In this document: in pieces, positions 42,244 through 48,846 of the stretch
How positions within the stretch are numbered: the stretch's first letter is position 1
How the letters are laid out: every line of letters begins with the position of its first letter
Source of the DNA: Streptomyces rimosus subsp. rimosus
Lineage (GTDB): Bacteria; Actinomycetota; Actinomycetes; Streptomycetales; Streptomycetaceae
Assembly: GCF_000720725.1 (NCBI RefSeq)
Contig: NZ_JOCQ01000049.1
Span: 13,739 to 77,738 of the forward strand
Direction of reading: 5' to 3'
DNA: 64,000 bases
Made by a program: the position numbers and the translations under genes
Notes under the pieces: model-generated
Databases searched by the model: none
Seen by the model: only the letters and a program-made list of their open reading frames with translations
What the model was told of the DNA's origin: nothing

Positions 42244-43023
42244 GTGCGTGACGAAAAGACGACCGGGTGCCGGGTCTGCGGTACGGGGCTGCCCGCGGCG
42301 GTCCGTGGGCGGCCACCCGCGTACTGCTCGCGGAGCTGCCAGGCGAAGGCATACCGGCGGCGCAGGAAGTCCCGTACGGCCGACCGTCCCGAAGGGGCCA
42401 CGGCCGCTCCCGGACCACAGCCCCCGCAGCCCGAGCCCCCATCGGACGGCGCGCGGGAGCGGCGCCGGCGTCAGGTCGCCGAGGCCGTCTGGCGCATCGC
42501 GGCCGGGCGCGGACTGGAAGCCGTGAGCATGCGTGAGGTCGCGGCCGAGGCGGGGGTGTCGCTGCGGGTGGTCCAGTACTACTTCGGCAGCAAGCACCGC
42601 CTGCTGGTCGAGGCGCTGCGGATGCTGCACGAGGAGAACGACCGGCGCGCCCGCGCGCGTATGGCCGGCCTGTACGAAGGCGGCGACCTGCGGGCCGTCC
42701 TGCGCGCCGTACTGATCGAATTCCTCCCGCTGGACGAGCAACGCGCGCTGGCGCTCCGCGTGTTCACCGCGTACTTCGTGCGCAGCCTGGCCGACCCCGC
42801 GATGGCCGAGGTGTTCCTGCACGGCGAACAGGCCGTGGAGTCCCTGGTCGCCGACCTGATCCGGGGGATCGGCGCGGTACGGCCCGGCACCGACCCCGCG
42901 CGCGAGGCGGACCTGCTGGTGTCGGGCGTCACCGGGCTGGGGATGGACGTGCTCCACGGGCGCCGCACGATGGCCGACGTACAGGCCACCATCGACTATC
43001 ACCTCGACCGGATCTTCACCTGA
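42244..43023 (+). CDS. TetR-family regulator with an N-terminal zinc-finger-like motif
   Basis: This 259-residue protein has an unusual N-terminal extension with four Cys: CRVCGTGLPAAVRGRPPAYC then CSRSCQ pattern (C-x2-C ... C-x3-C) and a basic stretch AKAYRRRRKSR. This likely forms a zinc-bound accessory module. A Pro-rich linker leads to the TetR helix-turn-helix (RRRRQVAEAVWRIAAGRGLEAVSMREVAAEAGVSLRVVQYYFGSKHRLLVEALR), followed by the ligand domain. GTG at 42244 is the start. The operator upstream lies nearer the divergent membrane gene. Confidence 0.9.
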   Translation: MRDEKTTGCRVCGTGLPAAVRGRPPAYCSRSCQAKAYRRRRKSRTADRPEGATAAPGPQPPQPEPPSDGARERRRRQVAEAVWRIAAGRGLEAVSMREVAAEAGVSLRVVQYYFGSKHRLLVEALRMLHEENDRRARARMAGLYEGGDLRAVLRAVLIEFLPLDEQRALALRVFTAYFVRSLADPAMAEVFLHGEQAVESLVADLIRGIGAVRPGTDPAREADLLVSGVTGLGMDVLHGRRTMADVQATIDYHLDRIFT

Positions 43024-43048
43024 CCGGCCAGGGGGCGGTTCGGGCGCC

Positions 43049-43633
43049 TCAGGGGGCCGGGGCGTTCACCAGGCTCCTGTGCAGCCGGGCCGCCACGTCG
43101 CCGCCCGCGAACTCCCGCCAGGAGGCGGTGTCCGCCCACTCGGCGAGGTTCAGGACGCGGCTGCCGTCCTTGGAGAGGTGGAGGTGCGCCCCGAGGAGCC
43201 CCGGTACGCGTGCCCGCTCCAGCGCGTCGATCACGAGGTCGGCAAGCGTGTGCTGGGCCGCCGGGCCGGTGGTGGCGAACGTCGGAGTGACCAGTAGGCC
43301 GGGCTGCCGACCGGCGGTCCCGTCGGATACGTAGCTGCGGTGGCGCGTGTACCGGGTCACTCCCGGCCGCCGAATGCCGGGAATCGACTCATCGATACGG
43401 CTGATGGTGGCAGGCCGCCGGTGGCGTACCCGCGCCCGGTGCGCGTCGTCGTCCGTCCACTGCGCGTAGTTCAGGACGTGGCTGCCGTCGTCGCTCAGGA
43501 AGGTGCTGAGCGACAGCAGCGCGTCGGGGCGCGGCTGCCCCTCCCATGCGTCGAGTCCCACGCGTCGAGTACGGAATCGGCGGCGCGGCGCGGCCGCCGC
43601 GTCAACCGCTATTGACACCGTCCCGCACGTCAA
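43049..43633 (-). CDS. ABM-like (antibiotic biosynthesis monooxygenase) protein, N-terminus uncertain
   Basis: The frame holds two related half-domains of the dimeric alpha/beta-barrel ABM fold. One is LLSLSTFLSDDGSHVLNYAQWTDDDAHRA; the other is LLGAHLHLSKDGSRVLNLAEWADTASWREF. The first lacks the usual opening beta-strand. The open frame begins at TTG (43633), but this 5' part overlaps two operator-like repeats, so GTG at 43561 (170 residues) is more likely. A 14-bp near-perfect tandem duplication at 43542-43569 overlaps that point and could have shifted the frame. It may therefore be a damaged gene. ABM proteins act as small oxygenases or quinol-binding proteins. Confidence 0.6.
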   Translation of the reverse strand: MTCGTVSIAVDAAAAPRRRFRTRRVGLDAWEGQPRPDALLSLSTFLSDDGSHVLNYAQWTDDDAHRARVRHRRPATISRIDESIPGIRRPGVTRYTRHRSYVSDGTAGRQPGLLVTPTFATTGPAAQHTLADLVIDALERARVPGLLGAHLHLSKDGSRVLNLAEWADTASWREFAGGDVAARLHRSLVNAPAP

Positions 43634-43644
43634 CCTAAATTGAC
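43601..43644. promoter_or_regulatory. Two operator copies GTCAA-N6-TTGAC
   Basis: GTCAACCGCTATTGAC (43601-43616) and GTCAACCTAAATTGAC (43629-43644) share the same inverted repeat, spaced 28 bp. The second extends to ACGTCAA/TTGACGT, seven-base perfect arms (43627-43646). They lie between the ABM-like gene and the divergent HTH gene, whose ATG at 43648 directly follows. Confidence 0.7.
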
Positions 43645-43647
43645 GTC

Positions 43648-43857
43648 ATGAGCGAAGCAACGAAGCTCGCCGAGCGGGCGGGCGATCGGGACCCCCGGAT
43701 CGGGCTGCGCGCCGTCGCCGCACTCCGCCGGCTGCTGGAGCAGCTGGAAGCCGTACAGGTGCGCAGTGCCCGCGTGCAGGGCTGGTCGTGGCAGGACATC
43801 GCCGCCGAGCTGGGAGTCAGCAGGCAGGCGGTCCACAAGAAGCACGGGAGGCGTTGA
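43648..43857 (+). CDS. Small helix-turn-helix protein coupled to a Clp_N gene
   Basis: This 69-residue protein has a helix-turn-helix at the C-terminus (WSWQDIAAELGVSRQAVHKKHGRR) and a helical dimerisation-like N-terminus (RAVAALRRLLEQLEAVQVRSARVQ). It matches small HTH proteins commonly paired with a Clp N-terminal-domain gene in actinobacteria. It probably binds the adjacent GTCAA-N6-TTGAC repeats, which end just before its start codon. Its TGA overlaps the next ATG (TGATG), giving coupling. Confidence 0.85.
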   Translation: MSEATKLAERAGDRDPRIGLRAVAALRRLLEQLEAVQVRSARVQGWSWQDIAAELGVSRQAVHKKHGRR

Positions 43858-44417
43858 TGTTCGAACGGTTCACGGCGAGCGCCCGGGACGCGGTGCGCGG
43901 CGCCACCGCCTACGCGGTACGGCCGGGCCCCGGCACGGTCGGCGAGGGCGAGCTGCTGCTCGCCCTGCTGGACGGCCGGGGCTCCCCGGGCGCCGAGGCG
44001 CTCGCCGCCCTCGGCGTACGCGAGCGCCGGGCGTCCGTGGAGCGGTCGGTGGACGAGGCCCGGCGCCGGGGCGGCCTGACGGCCGCCGACGCGGAGGCGC
44101 TGGCCGGGCTCGGCATCGATGTGGCGGAGGTCGTCTCGCGGGTGGAGCAGGCGCACGGTGCGGGCGCGCTCGCCACCTCCGGCCGGCCCGCGCGACGCGG
44201 ACGCTCGCTGCGAAGCCCCTTCGGCGATGAGGCCAAGTCCGTACTGGAACGGTCGCTGCGCGTCGCGCTCGGCCGCGGGGACAAGCACATCGGCGACGAG
44301 CACCTGCTGCTCGCCATGGTGGCCAAACCGGGCCTCGCCGCGTCCGTGCTGGCCGAGCACGGGGTCACGCACGCGGACGTCATCCGGGTGCTGGCGCGGC
44401 GGGCCGTGGCGGGGTGA
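43857..44417 (+). CDS. Clp N-terminal repeat domain protein (no ATPase)
   Basis: This 186-residue protein consists of two Clp_N repeats: FERFTASARDAVRGATAYAVRPGPGTVGEGELLLALLDG (residues 1-75) and FGDEAKSVLERSLRVALGRGDKHIGDEHLLLAMVAKPGLAASVLAEHG (about 120-172). It lacks any AAA ATPase module, so it is not itself an unfoldase. It may be an adaptor or substrate binder that works with the HTH partner or with ClpC. It is translationally coupled to the small HTH gene. Confidence 0.88.
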   Translation: MFERFTASARDAVRGATAYAVRPGPGTVGEGELLLALLDGRGSPGAEALAALGVRERRASVERSVDEARRRGGLTAADAEALAGLGIDVAEVVSRVEQAHGAGALATSGRPARRGRSLRSPFGDEAKSVLERSLRVALGRGDKHIGDEHLLLAMVAKPGLAASVLAEHGVTHADVIRVLARRAVAG

Positions 44418-44427
44418 AAGGGCGTGC

Positions 44428-44449
44428 GGCCCGCCGCGGGGTGCGGGCC
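44428..44449. terminator. Hairpin between convergent Clp_N and SCO6745-family genes
   Basis: GGCCCGC (44428-44434) pairs perfectly with GCGGGCC (44443-44449) around an 8-nt loop, directly after the Clp_N stop codon. Confidence 0.5.
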
Positions 44450-44520
44450 TGTTCCGTACGGGGGCGCCGCGGCGCGGCCGGGTGCCGGGCTCCGTGTGCC
44501 GCGCGCCGTACGCCGGTCCG

Positions 44521-45405
44521 CTACGGGTACGCGACCTTCACCGCGCCGATCCCCAGCGTCCCGTGCCGCGGCAGCAGCCCGGCATCCGAGATGGTGCCCA
44601 GCAGCGGATTCAGCAGCTGGGCGAGGCGTTCCGCGCGGGAACGGCCCAGGGCCCGCCAGGGCCCGGCGGCCAGCCGGTCCGTCATGCGCTCGACCTCGTC
44701 GCGGCCCTCGCGGGCCCGGTCCGTGGGGCTGCCGTCCGGAGCGATCCAGCCGCGCGCCGCCAGCCGGTCGTGCGCGGCGCTCCACTCCTGCGAAGTCCAG
44801 CCGCGGCTCCTGAAGTTGGCCTTCGGCGCGGCGCCGATCGCGGCGAACGACACCAGGGCCTCGCACGGTTCCAGGTCGTGGGTCAGCAGGGCCGCCAGAT
44901 GGCCGTCGCCGCGGTGCTCGCGCAGCACCGTGATGGCGTGCCAGAGCGCCAGGTGCGGCGCGTCCGGCCAGGGCAGGTCGCGGTTGGCCGCGGCCAGCGG
45001 GCGGGCGGCCATGGAGGCGTTCTCGGCCGCCTGGCGGGCCAGCCGGGCCGCCTCGGCGATCTGGTCGGCGGAGATCCGCCCGGTTCTCATCAGGCCGGTC
45101 AGTATGCGGTCCACCGCCTGCAGCCGGGCGTCGAGTATCTTGCCGGGCGCCGCCGTCGACCAGATCGCCGGAACGTACCGGGCGATCATCCGCGGGCTGA
45201 AGCTGTAGAACGTCGCGGCCACCAGGTCGGGGCCGGCCGCGCCGAGCGGCGCCGTACGCCAGGCGAAGTAACTGGGCCAGCGCGAGTCGGTGTCGTAACC
45301 GAGGGCCGCCGCCTCCTCGAACGCCTCGGGTGCGAAGTAGAGAAGGGCATGGACGGGCTCCAGCTGGCGCCACATCCGGCGGGCCACCGCGGGGTATTCC
45401 GACAT
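44521..45405 (-). CDS. SCO6745-family protein
   Basis: This 294-residue protein resembles the SCO6745 family of actinobacteria. It opens RRMWRQLEPVHALLYFAPEAFEEAAALGYDTDSRWPSYFAWRTAPLGAAGPDLVAATFYSFSPRMIARYVPAIW. The C-terminal part resembles a winged helix (EWSAAHDRLAARGWIAPDGSPTDRAREGRDEVERMTDRLAAGPWRALG), suggesting a possible nucleic-acid-binding role. No biochemical function is known to me. The start at 45405 is chosen at the beginning of conserved sequence; upstream codons are unlike the family. Confidence 0.8.
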   Translation of the reverse strand: MSEYPAVARRMWRQLEPVHALLYFAPEAFEEAAALGYDTDSRWPSYFAWRTAPLGAAGPDLVAATFYSFSPRMIARYVPAIWSTAAPGKILDARLQAVDRILTGLMRTGRISADQIAEAARLARQAAENASMAARPLAAANRDLPWPDAPHLALWHAITVLREHRGDGHLAALLTHDLEPCEALVSFAAIGAAPKANFRSRGWTSQEWSAAHDRLAARGWIAPDGSPTDRAREGRDEVERMTDRLAAGPWRALGRSRAERLAQLLNPLLGTISDAGLLPRHGTLGIGAVKVAYP

Positions 45406-45521
45406 CGCGTACCTCTTGGCCTTCAAGATCCGTGTCGACAAGGAGAGTTGACTGTAAAGGCGGACACGGCCATAGGTCTGCGATTTCTCGCGGCAGGACC
45501 CGTCGTCGGGCAAAAAGCCGT

Positions 45522-45569
45522 GCGAGGGTCTGAGTTCCCCGATTACGGCGGGTGAATCCAGACCCTCGC
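45522..45569. terminator. Inverted repeat downstream of the PadR operon
   Basis: GCGAGGGTCTG (45522-45532) and CAGACCCTCGC (45559-45569) match perfectly over 11 bp with a 26-nt loop. It lies past the PadR stop and before the SCO6745-family gene on the same strand, so termination of the PadR transcript is the simplest role. Confidence 0.5.
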
Positions 45570-45609
45570 GAGCAACTGTGCGTAATCGCCGTGCGGTACG
45601 GCGCAGGAG

Positions 45610-46767
45610 TCAGCGCGGCGGTTCCTGACCGGCCGCATATGCCTCCGGGTCACGCAGCAACGCTCCGACGTGCGCAGCAGTTGCGGACAGACGGCTGCGT
45701 ACGTCCTTCAACTGCGCCGCCGTCACGCCGTGATCGCGCGCGGCGTCCCGCAGGTCGTCGCGGAACCGGTCCAGCAGCCGGTCGAAGTCCCGCGCGGGGT
45801 CGCCCGAACCGGGTTCGGAGGCCCACGCGGGCTCGGCGGGCGGTCGGCCCGCGGCCGCCGTGCGCGCCGTGCGCGTCGTGCCGGAACCGTCGTCGCCGCC
45901 GGGCCGCGCCGCGGCGTCTTCCTTGGTGAGGCCGACGCCGCCGCCGTCCTCCGGCGCCTGCCCGGCGCCCCCGCCCGGCCGGTCCGCGCCCGCCGCCCCC
46001 TCCGGCCCGACCGTGAACCGGCCCACCTCGCGCGAGACTTCCGACAGCGCCTCGCGCAGGGCCCCGGCCCAGTCGCCGGTACGTACGTGTTCCTGGGCCT
46101 GTTCCTGTACGCGCTTGATGGCCTCCTGGACCTCTTCGCGCACGAACGACCGGGCCTCCCGGGCCTGCTTGCGCGCCCGCTGCGCGTCCTGCTTCGCCCG
46201 CCGGCTCTCCTCCTTCGCCCGCCGGGCCTGCTCCTTCCACTCCTCCTTGGCGCGGCGGAACTCCTCCTTCGCCTGCCGCCAGGTCTCCCGGTCGCCGTAC
46301 CGGCCGTCGAAGAAATCGGAGGCGTCCGGAAAGCCGTGCTCCTCGCCGCCACCGTCACCGCGCCCGCCGCGCCGGCCCTCCCGCGCCTGCTTGGCGGCCT
46401 CCCGCATCTCGCGGCGCACGTCCCGCGCCGAGCCGCTCACGTCCTCCCGGATGTCGGACGCCAGCGCCGCGACCGACTCCCGGATCTCCATCTCCAGGTC
46501 GGCCAGCTCGCCGCCCCGGTCCGCCAGTTCGGCGCGGCCCGCCGCGGTGATCGAATAGACCTTGCGGCCGCCCTCGGTGGTGTGGGTGACCAGGCCCTCG
46601 GCCTCCAGCTTGGCCAGCCGCGGGTACACCGTGCCGGCGGACGGCGCGTACAGCCCCTGGAAGCGCTCCTCCAGCAGCCGGATGATCTCGTAACCGTGCC
46701 GCGGCGCCTCGTCCAGCAGCTTGAGCAGGTAGAGGCGGAGGCGGCCGTGGGCGAAGACGGGGGGCAT
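45610..46767 (-). CDS. PadR-family regulator with long charged C-terminus
   Basis: This 385-residue protein has an N-terminal PadR winged helix (residues about 5-80: GRLRLYLLKLLDEAPRHGYEIIRLLEERFQGLYAPSAGTVYPRLAKLEAEGLVTHTTEGGRKVYSITAAGRAEL). A very long charged helix follows (about 150-240, KEEFRRAKEEWKEQARRAKEESRRAKQDAQRARKQ). The last part is low-complexity ending in another helical segment. PadR proteins are about 110-200 residues, so the coiled extension is large. It lies 3 bp after the DUF4097 gene on the same strand, and two operator copies upstream suggest autoregulation. Confidence 0.9.
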   Translation of the reverse strand: MPPVFAHGRLRLYLLKLLDEAPRHGYEIIRLLEERFQGLYAPSAGTVYPRLAKLEAEGLVTHTTEGGRKVYSITAAGRAELADRGGELADLEMEIRESVAALASDIREDVSGSARDVRREMREAAKQAREGRRGGRGDGGGEEHGFPDASDFFDGRYGDRETWRQAKEEFRRAKEEWKEQARRAKEESRRAKQDAQRARKQAREARSFVREEVQEAIKRVQEQAQEHVRTGDWAGALREALSEVSREVGRFTVGPEGAAGADRPGGGAGQAPEDGGGVGLTKEDAAARPGGDDGSGTTRTARTAAAGRPPAEPAWASEPGSGDPARDFDRLLDRFRDDLRDAARDHGVTAAQLKDVRSRLSATAAHVGALLRDPEAYAAGQEPPR

Positions 46768-46770
46768 GAG

Positions 46771-47673
46771 TCAGAGCACCTTCTTGGGGGCGGGGCCGGC
46801 GGGGCCGGCGGGGCCGGCTTCGCCGGCTTGCCTACCGGGGGCGTCGTGCGGGTCTGCGGGCTCGGACGGTGGGCGGCGCAGCAGGGCCAGGCCGCCCGAG
46901 ATCGTGGTGACCTTCAGCCGGCCGTTGCCCGAGCCGAGTCGGCCCGTGATCCGCTTGGCCCCCCACTGGCCGCTGACACGCAGGTCCTCGAAGGCGTTGG
47001 AGACCGTGCCGCTGGTGGTGTTCGCGTCCACCTCGGTGTCGCCCGGCGCGGGCAGCCGGATGGCGACCTCGCCGGAGACCGTCGTCAGCTGGACGTCCGT
47101 ACCCGTGGCCGCCGGGTCGAGGTCCAGCATCATGTCGCCGCTGACCGATTCCGCCTTCACGGAGCCGCCGGAGCCCTCGATGAGGGTCAGGTCGCCCGAA
47201 ACGGAGTTGAAGCGCAGGTCGCCGGTGACGGCCTGGCCCTCGACCCGGCCGGACACGGTCTCGGCCCGTACCGGGCCGGTCAGGCGGACGAGGGTGCTGT
47301 GACCGGTCACGCCGCGCACCTCCGTCCGCCCGGCGATCCCCGAGATCACCGTGCTCGCGCCCGCGGTGCCGATCGCGACGTTCGTCGCGGTGGGGACGGT
47401 CACGGAGACGACCGCGCTGCGGTGCCAGCCCTTGCGGTGCAGGAACCCCCTCCAGGGCAGGTCGTCGTACGTGACGGTGAGTGTCCCGGCCTCCTGCCGT
47501 ACGGTCAGCGGCGGGCCGGACACCTTGCCGATCTCCACGCGGGGGCGGCCGCCGTCGGTCGTCCCGACGACGTTGACGGTTCCGCCGACCAGGTGCACCT
47601 CCAGTGCGGTGACCTCTTCCTCGATCTCCAGCGTGCGCGGCGCGGAGACCGACCACTCGGTCCGGGCTGACAT
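46771..47673 (-). CDS. DUF4097 beta-strand-repeat protein
   Basis: This 300-residue protein is built of short repeated beta-strand turns typical of DUF4097 beta-helix-like proteins (e.g. AETVSGRVEGQAVTGDLRFNSVSGDLTLIEGSGGSVKAESVSGDMML). No signal peptide or lipobox is seen. The C-terminal tail is Gly/Pro/Ala-rich (GEAGPAGPAGPAPKKVL). DUF4097 genes often sit beside PadR regulators and envelope-stress genes. It is the first gene of the PadR operon, starting at 47673 just after the operator pair. Confidence 0.88.
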   Translation of the reverse strand: MSARTEWSVSAPRTLEIEEEVTALEVHLVGGTVNVVGTTDGGRPRVEIGKVSGPPLTVRQEAGTLTVTYDDLPWRGFLHRKGWHRSAVVSVTVPTATNVAIGTAGASTVISGIAGRTEVRGVTGHSTLVRLTGPVRAETVSGRVEGQAVTGDLRFNSVSGDLTLIEGSGGSVKAESVSGDMMLDLDPAATGTDVQLTTVSGEVAIRLPAPGDTEVDANTTSGTVSNAFEDLRVSGQWGAKRITGRLGSGNGRLKVTTISGGLALLRRPPSEPADPHDAPGRQAGEAGPAGPAGPAPKKVL

Positions 47674-47701
47674 GTCCTGGCCTCCCCTGGGGCGTCGGTA
47701 A

Positions 47702-47740
47702 CGCGAGCTATCGCGTGTCCGGGTAACACGATATATCGTG
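47702..47740. promoter_or_regulatory. Two palindromic operator copies of the PadR-DUF4097 operon
   Basis: CGCGAGCTATCGCG (47702-47715, arms extend to ACGCGA/TCGCGT) and CACGATATATCGTG (47727-47740, perfect palindrome) share the pattern C-R-CGA-NN-TATCG-Y-G and lie 25 bp apart. They are 30-67 bp upstream of the DUF4097 start, a good position for PadR binding. Confidence 0.7.
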
Positions 47741-48121
47741 GGCGGGGAGGCGCCAAGTGGGTCGTCCGCTGGCGCGGTGGGTGGGGGTGTCTGGACCGCG
47801 CTTCGCGCGGATCGCGCTGTCGCGCTGGTTCGCATTGGTTTCGCCGTGGGGCGGGGGCGCGCAGGGGGCCAACTCCTCGGCACCGTGCACGGCGTCCAAG
47901 GGTTAATAGTGAACCGAGGGCACCCGGCTGCCTGCGGGGATGGCTCGGGGACACGTAGGGGTCTCCCCGCAGGCGACCGAGGCCCCGGCCGCGAACGACC
48001 ATAAGGTCGCGTCCCCGGCAACGAGGAGTGACCCCTGCGGGGCCCCGAGCCCCCACCCACCGGGCAGACCGCGCGCAACGCGCACCCCCACCGAGCCGAC
48101 CGTGCAACCCCAAGCGCGTGA
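47741..48121. other. Gene-free stretch with a strong inverted repeat
   Basis: About 380 bases between the PadR operon promoter and the DUF6104-type gene without a convincing gene. GCCTGCGGGGA (47930-47940) and TCCCCGCAGGC (47964-47974) are perfectly complementary over 11 bp with a 23-nt loop. The DNA is rich in further short self-complementary GC segments, and part may be transcribed as a structured RNA or serve as a terminator. Confidence 0.4.
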
Positions 48122-48313
48122 CTACTCGTCCTCCTCGTCGTCCAGTCGCGCCAGCCACGTAGCCAGCCGCTCCACCGGAACCTCGAAGTCCGGATTGAGG
48201 TCCACGAACGTGCGGAGCTGGTCGGCGAGCCAGGCCAGGGTGACCTCTTCCTCGCCGCGTCGGCTCTCCAGCTCCTCGATACCGCGATCCGTGAAATACA
48301 CCGTGTTCTCCAC
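48122..48313 (-). CDS. DUF6104-type small conserved Streptomyces protein
   Basis: This 63-residue acidic protein (VENTVYFTDRGIEELESRRGEEEVTLAWLADQLRTFVDLNPDFEVPVERLATWLARLDDEEDE) is highly conserved in Streptomyces and assigned to the DUF6104 family. The function is unknown; it is small, helical and soluble. The GTG at 48313 is chosen because conserved sequence starts there. It is divergent from the Trypco1-like gene that opens the VMAP/RiPP locus. Confidence 0.85.
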   Translation of the reverse strand: MENTVYFTDRGIEELESRRGEEEVTLAWLADQLRTFVDLNPDFEVPVERLATWLARLDDEEDE

Positions 48314-48453
48314 CTGGTTTCCGTGACGTTCCCGGCCAGGATAGGCAGGCGCCGCGACCCCTCGCGTCACTCGCACCCTGGGGATAACCTGATCACCTGT
48401 CAACGGCCCTGGGGCAGTGCGACATTGCCGCTCAGGGGGAGCAGGAGGCCGTG

Positions 48454-48846
48454 ATGCGCGATCGCGCACATCTGATCGAGCTGCCCGACGGGACCCAGGT
48501 CTGGGCCCGCGTCTCCCGGTTGGACATTTCGGGCGATCCGGACGAGGAATACAACGACGTCGGCGTGTGGGACGCCCTCGGCGCACGGGTGGAGGGCCTG
48601 CGGGAGCTGGTCGGCGGGGTCGCGGACAGCGTGCGGGCGGCGGCCGAGCGGGTGGCCCCGGACGAGACCAGTGTCAGCTTCGGCGTGGAGGTGGCGGCCA
48701 AGCCCGGGCGCGCCGTGGCGCTGCTCGCGGACGGTGAGGCCAAGGCGAACCTCTCGGTGACGCTCACCTGGCGGCGGGAGCGGGAAAGGGCGGCGGCGGA
48801 TCAGGGCCGGAGCGACGGCCGAGGGCCGGACGATTCGGGCGTGTGA
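48454..48846 (+). CDS. Trypsin-co-occurring domain 1 (Trypco1, CU044_2847 family) protein
   Basis: This 130-residue protein matches the Trypco1/CU044_2847 pattern: LIELPDGTQVWARVSRLD, a short alpha-helix (ALGARVEGLRELVGGVADSVRAAAERVAPDE), then TSVSFGVEVAAKPGRAVALLADGEAKANLSVTLTWRRE. Such proteins are always found next to trypsin-like/effector-associated proteins and are thought to act as their partners or inhibitors. GGAGG at 48444-48448 fits ATG 48454; GTG 48451 is too close. TGATG overlap couples it to the next gene. It opens the seven-gene locus. Confidence 0.85.
   Translation: MRDRAHLIELPDGTQVWARVSRLDISGDPDEEYNDVGVWDALGARVEGLRELVGGVADSVRAAAERVAPDETSVSFGVEVAAKPGRAVALLADGEAKANLSVTLTWRRERERAAADQGRSDGRGPDDSGV

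Noticed and set aside
47920..47990. Possible degenerate type I-E CRISPR repeat (TGCGGGGATGGCTC resembles part of one)
   Set aside because: Only one copy and no regular repeat-spacer array; the 11-bp inverted repeat explains the similarity.
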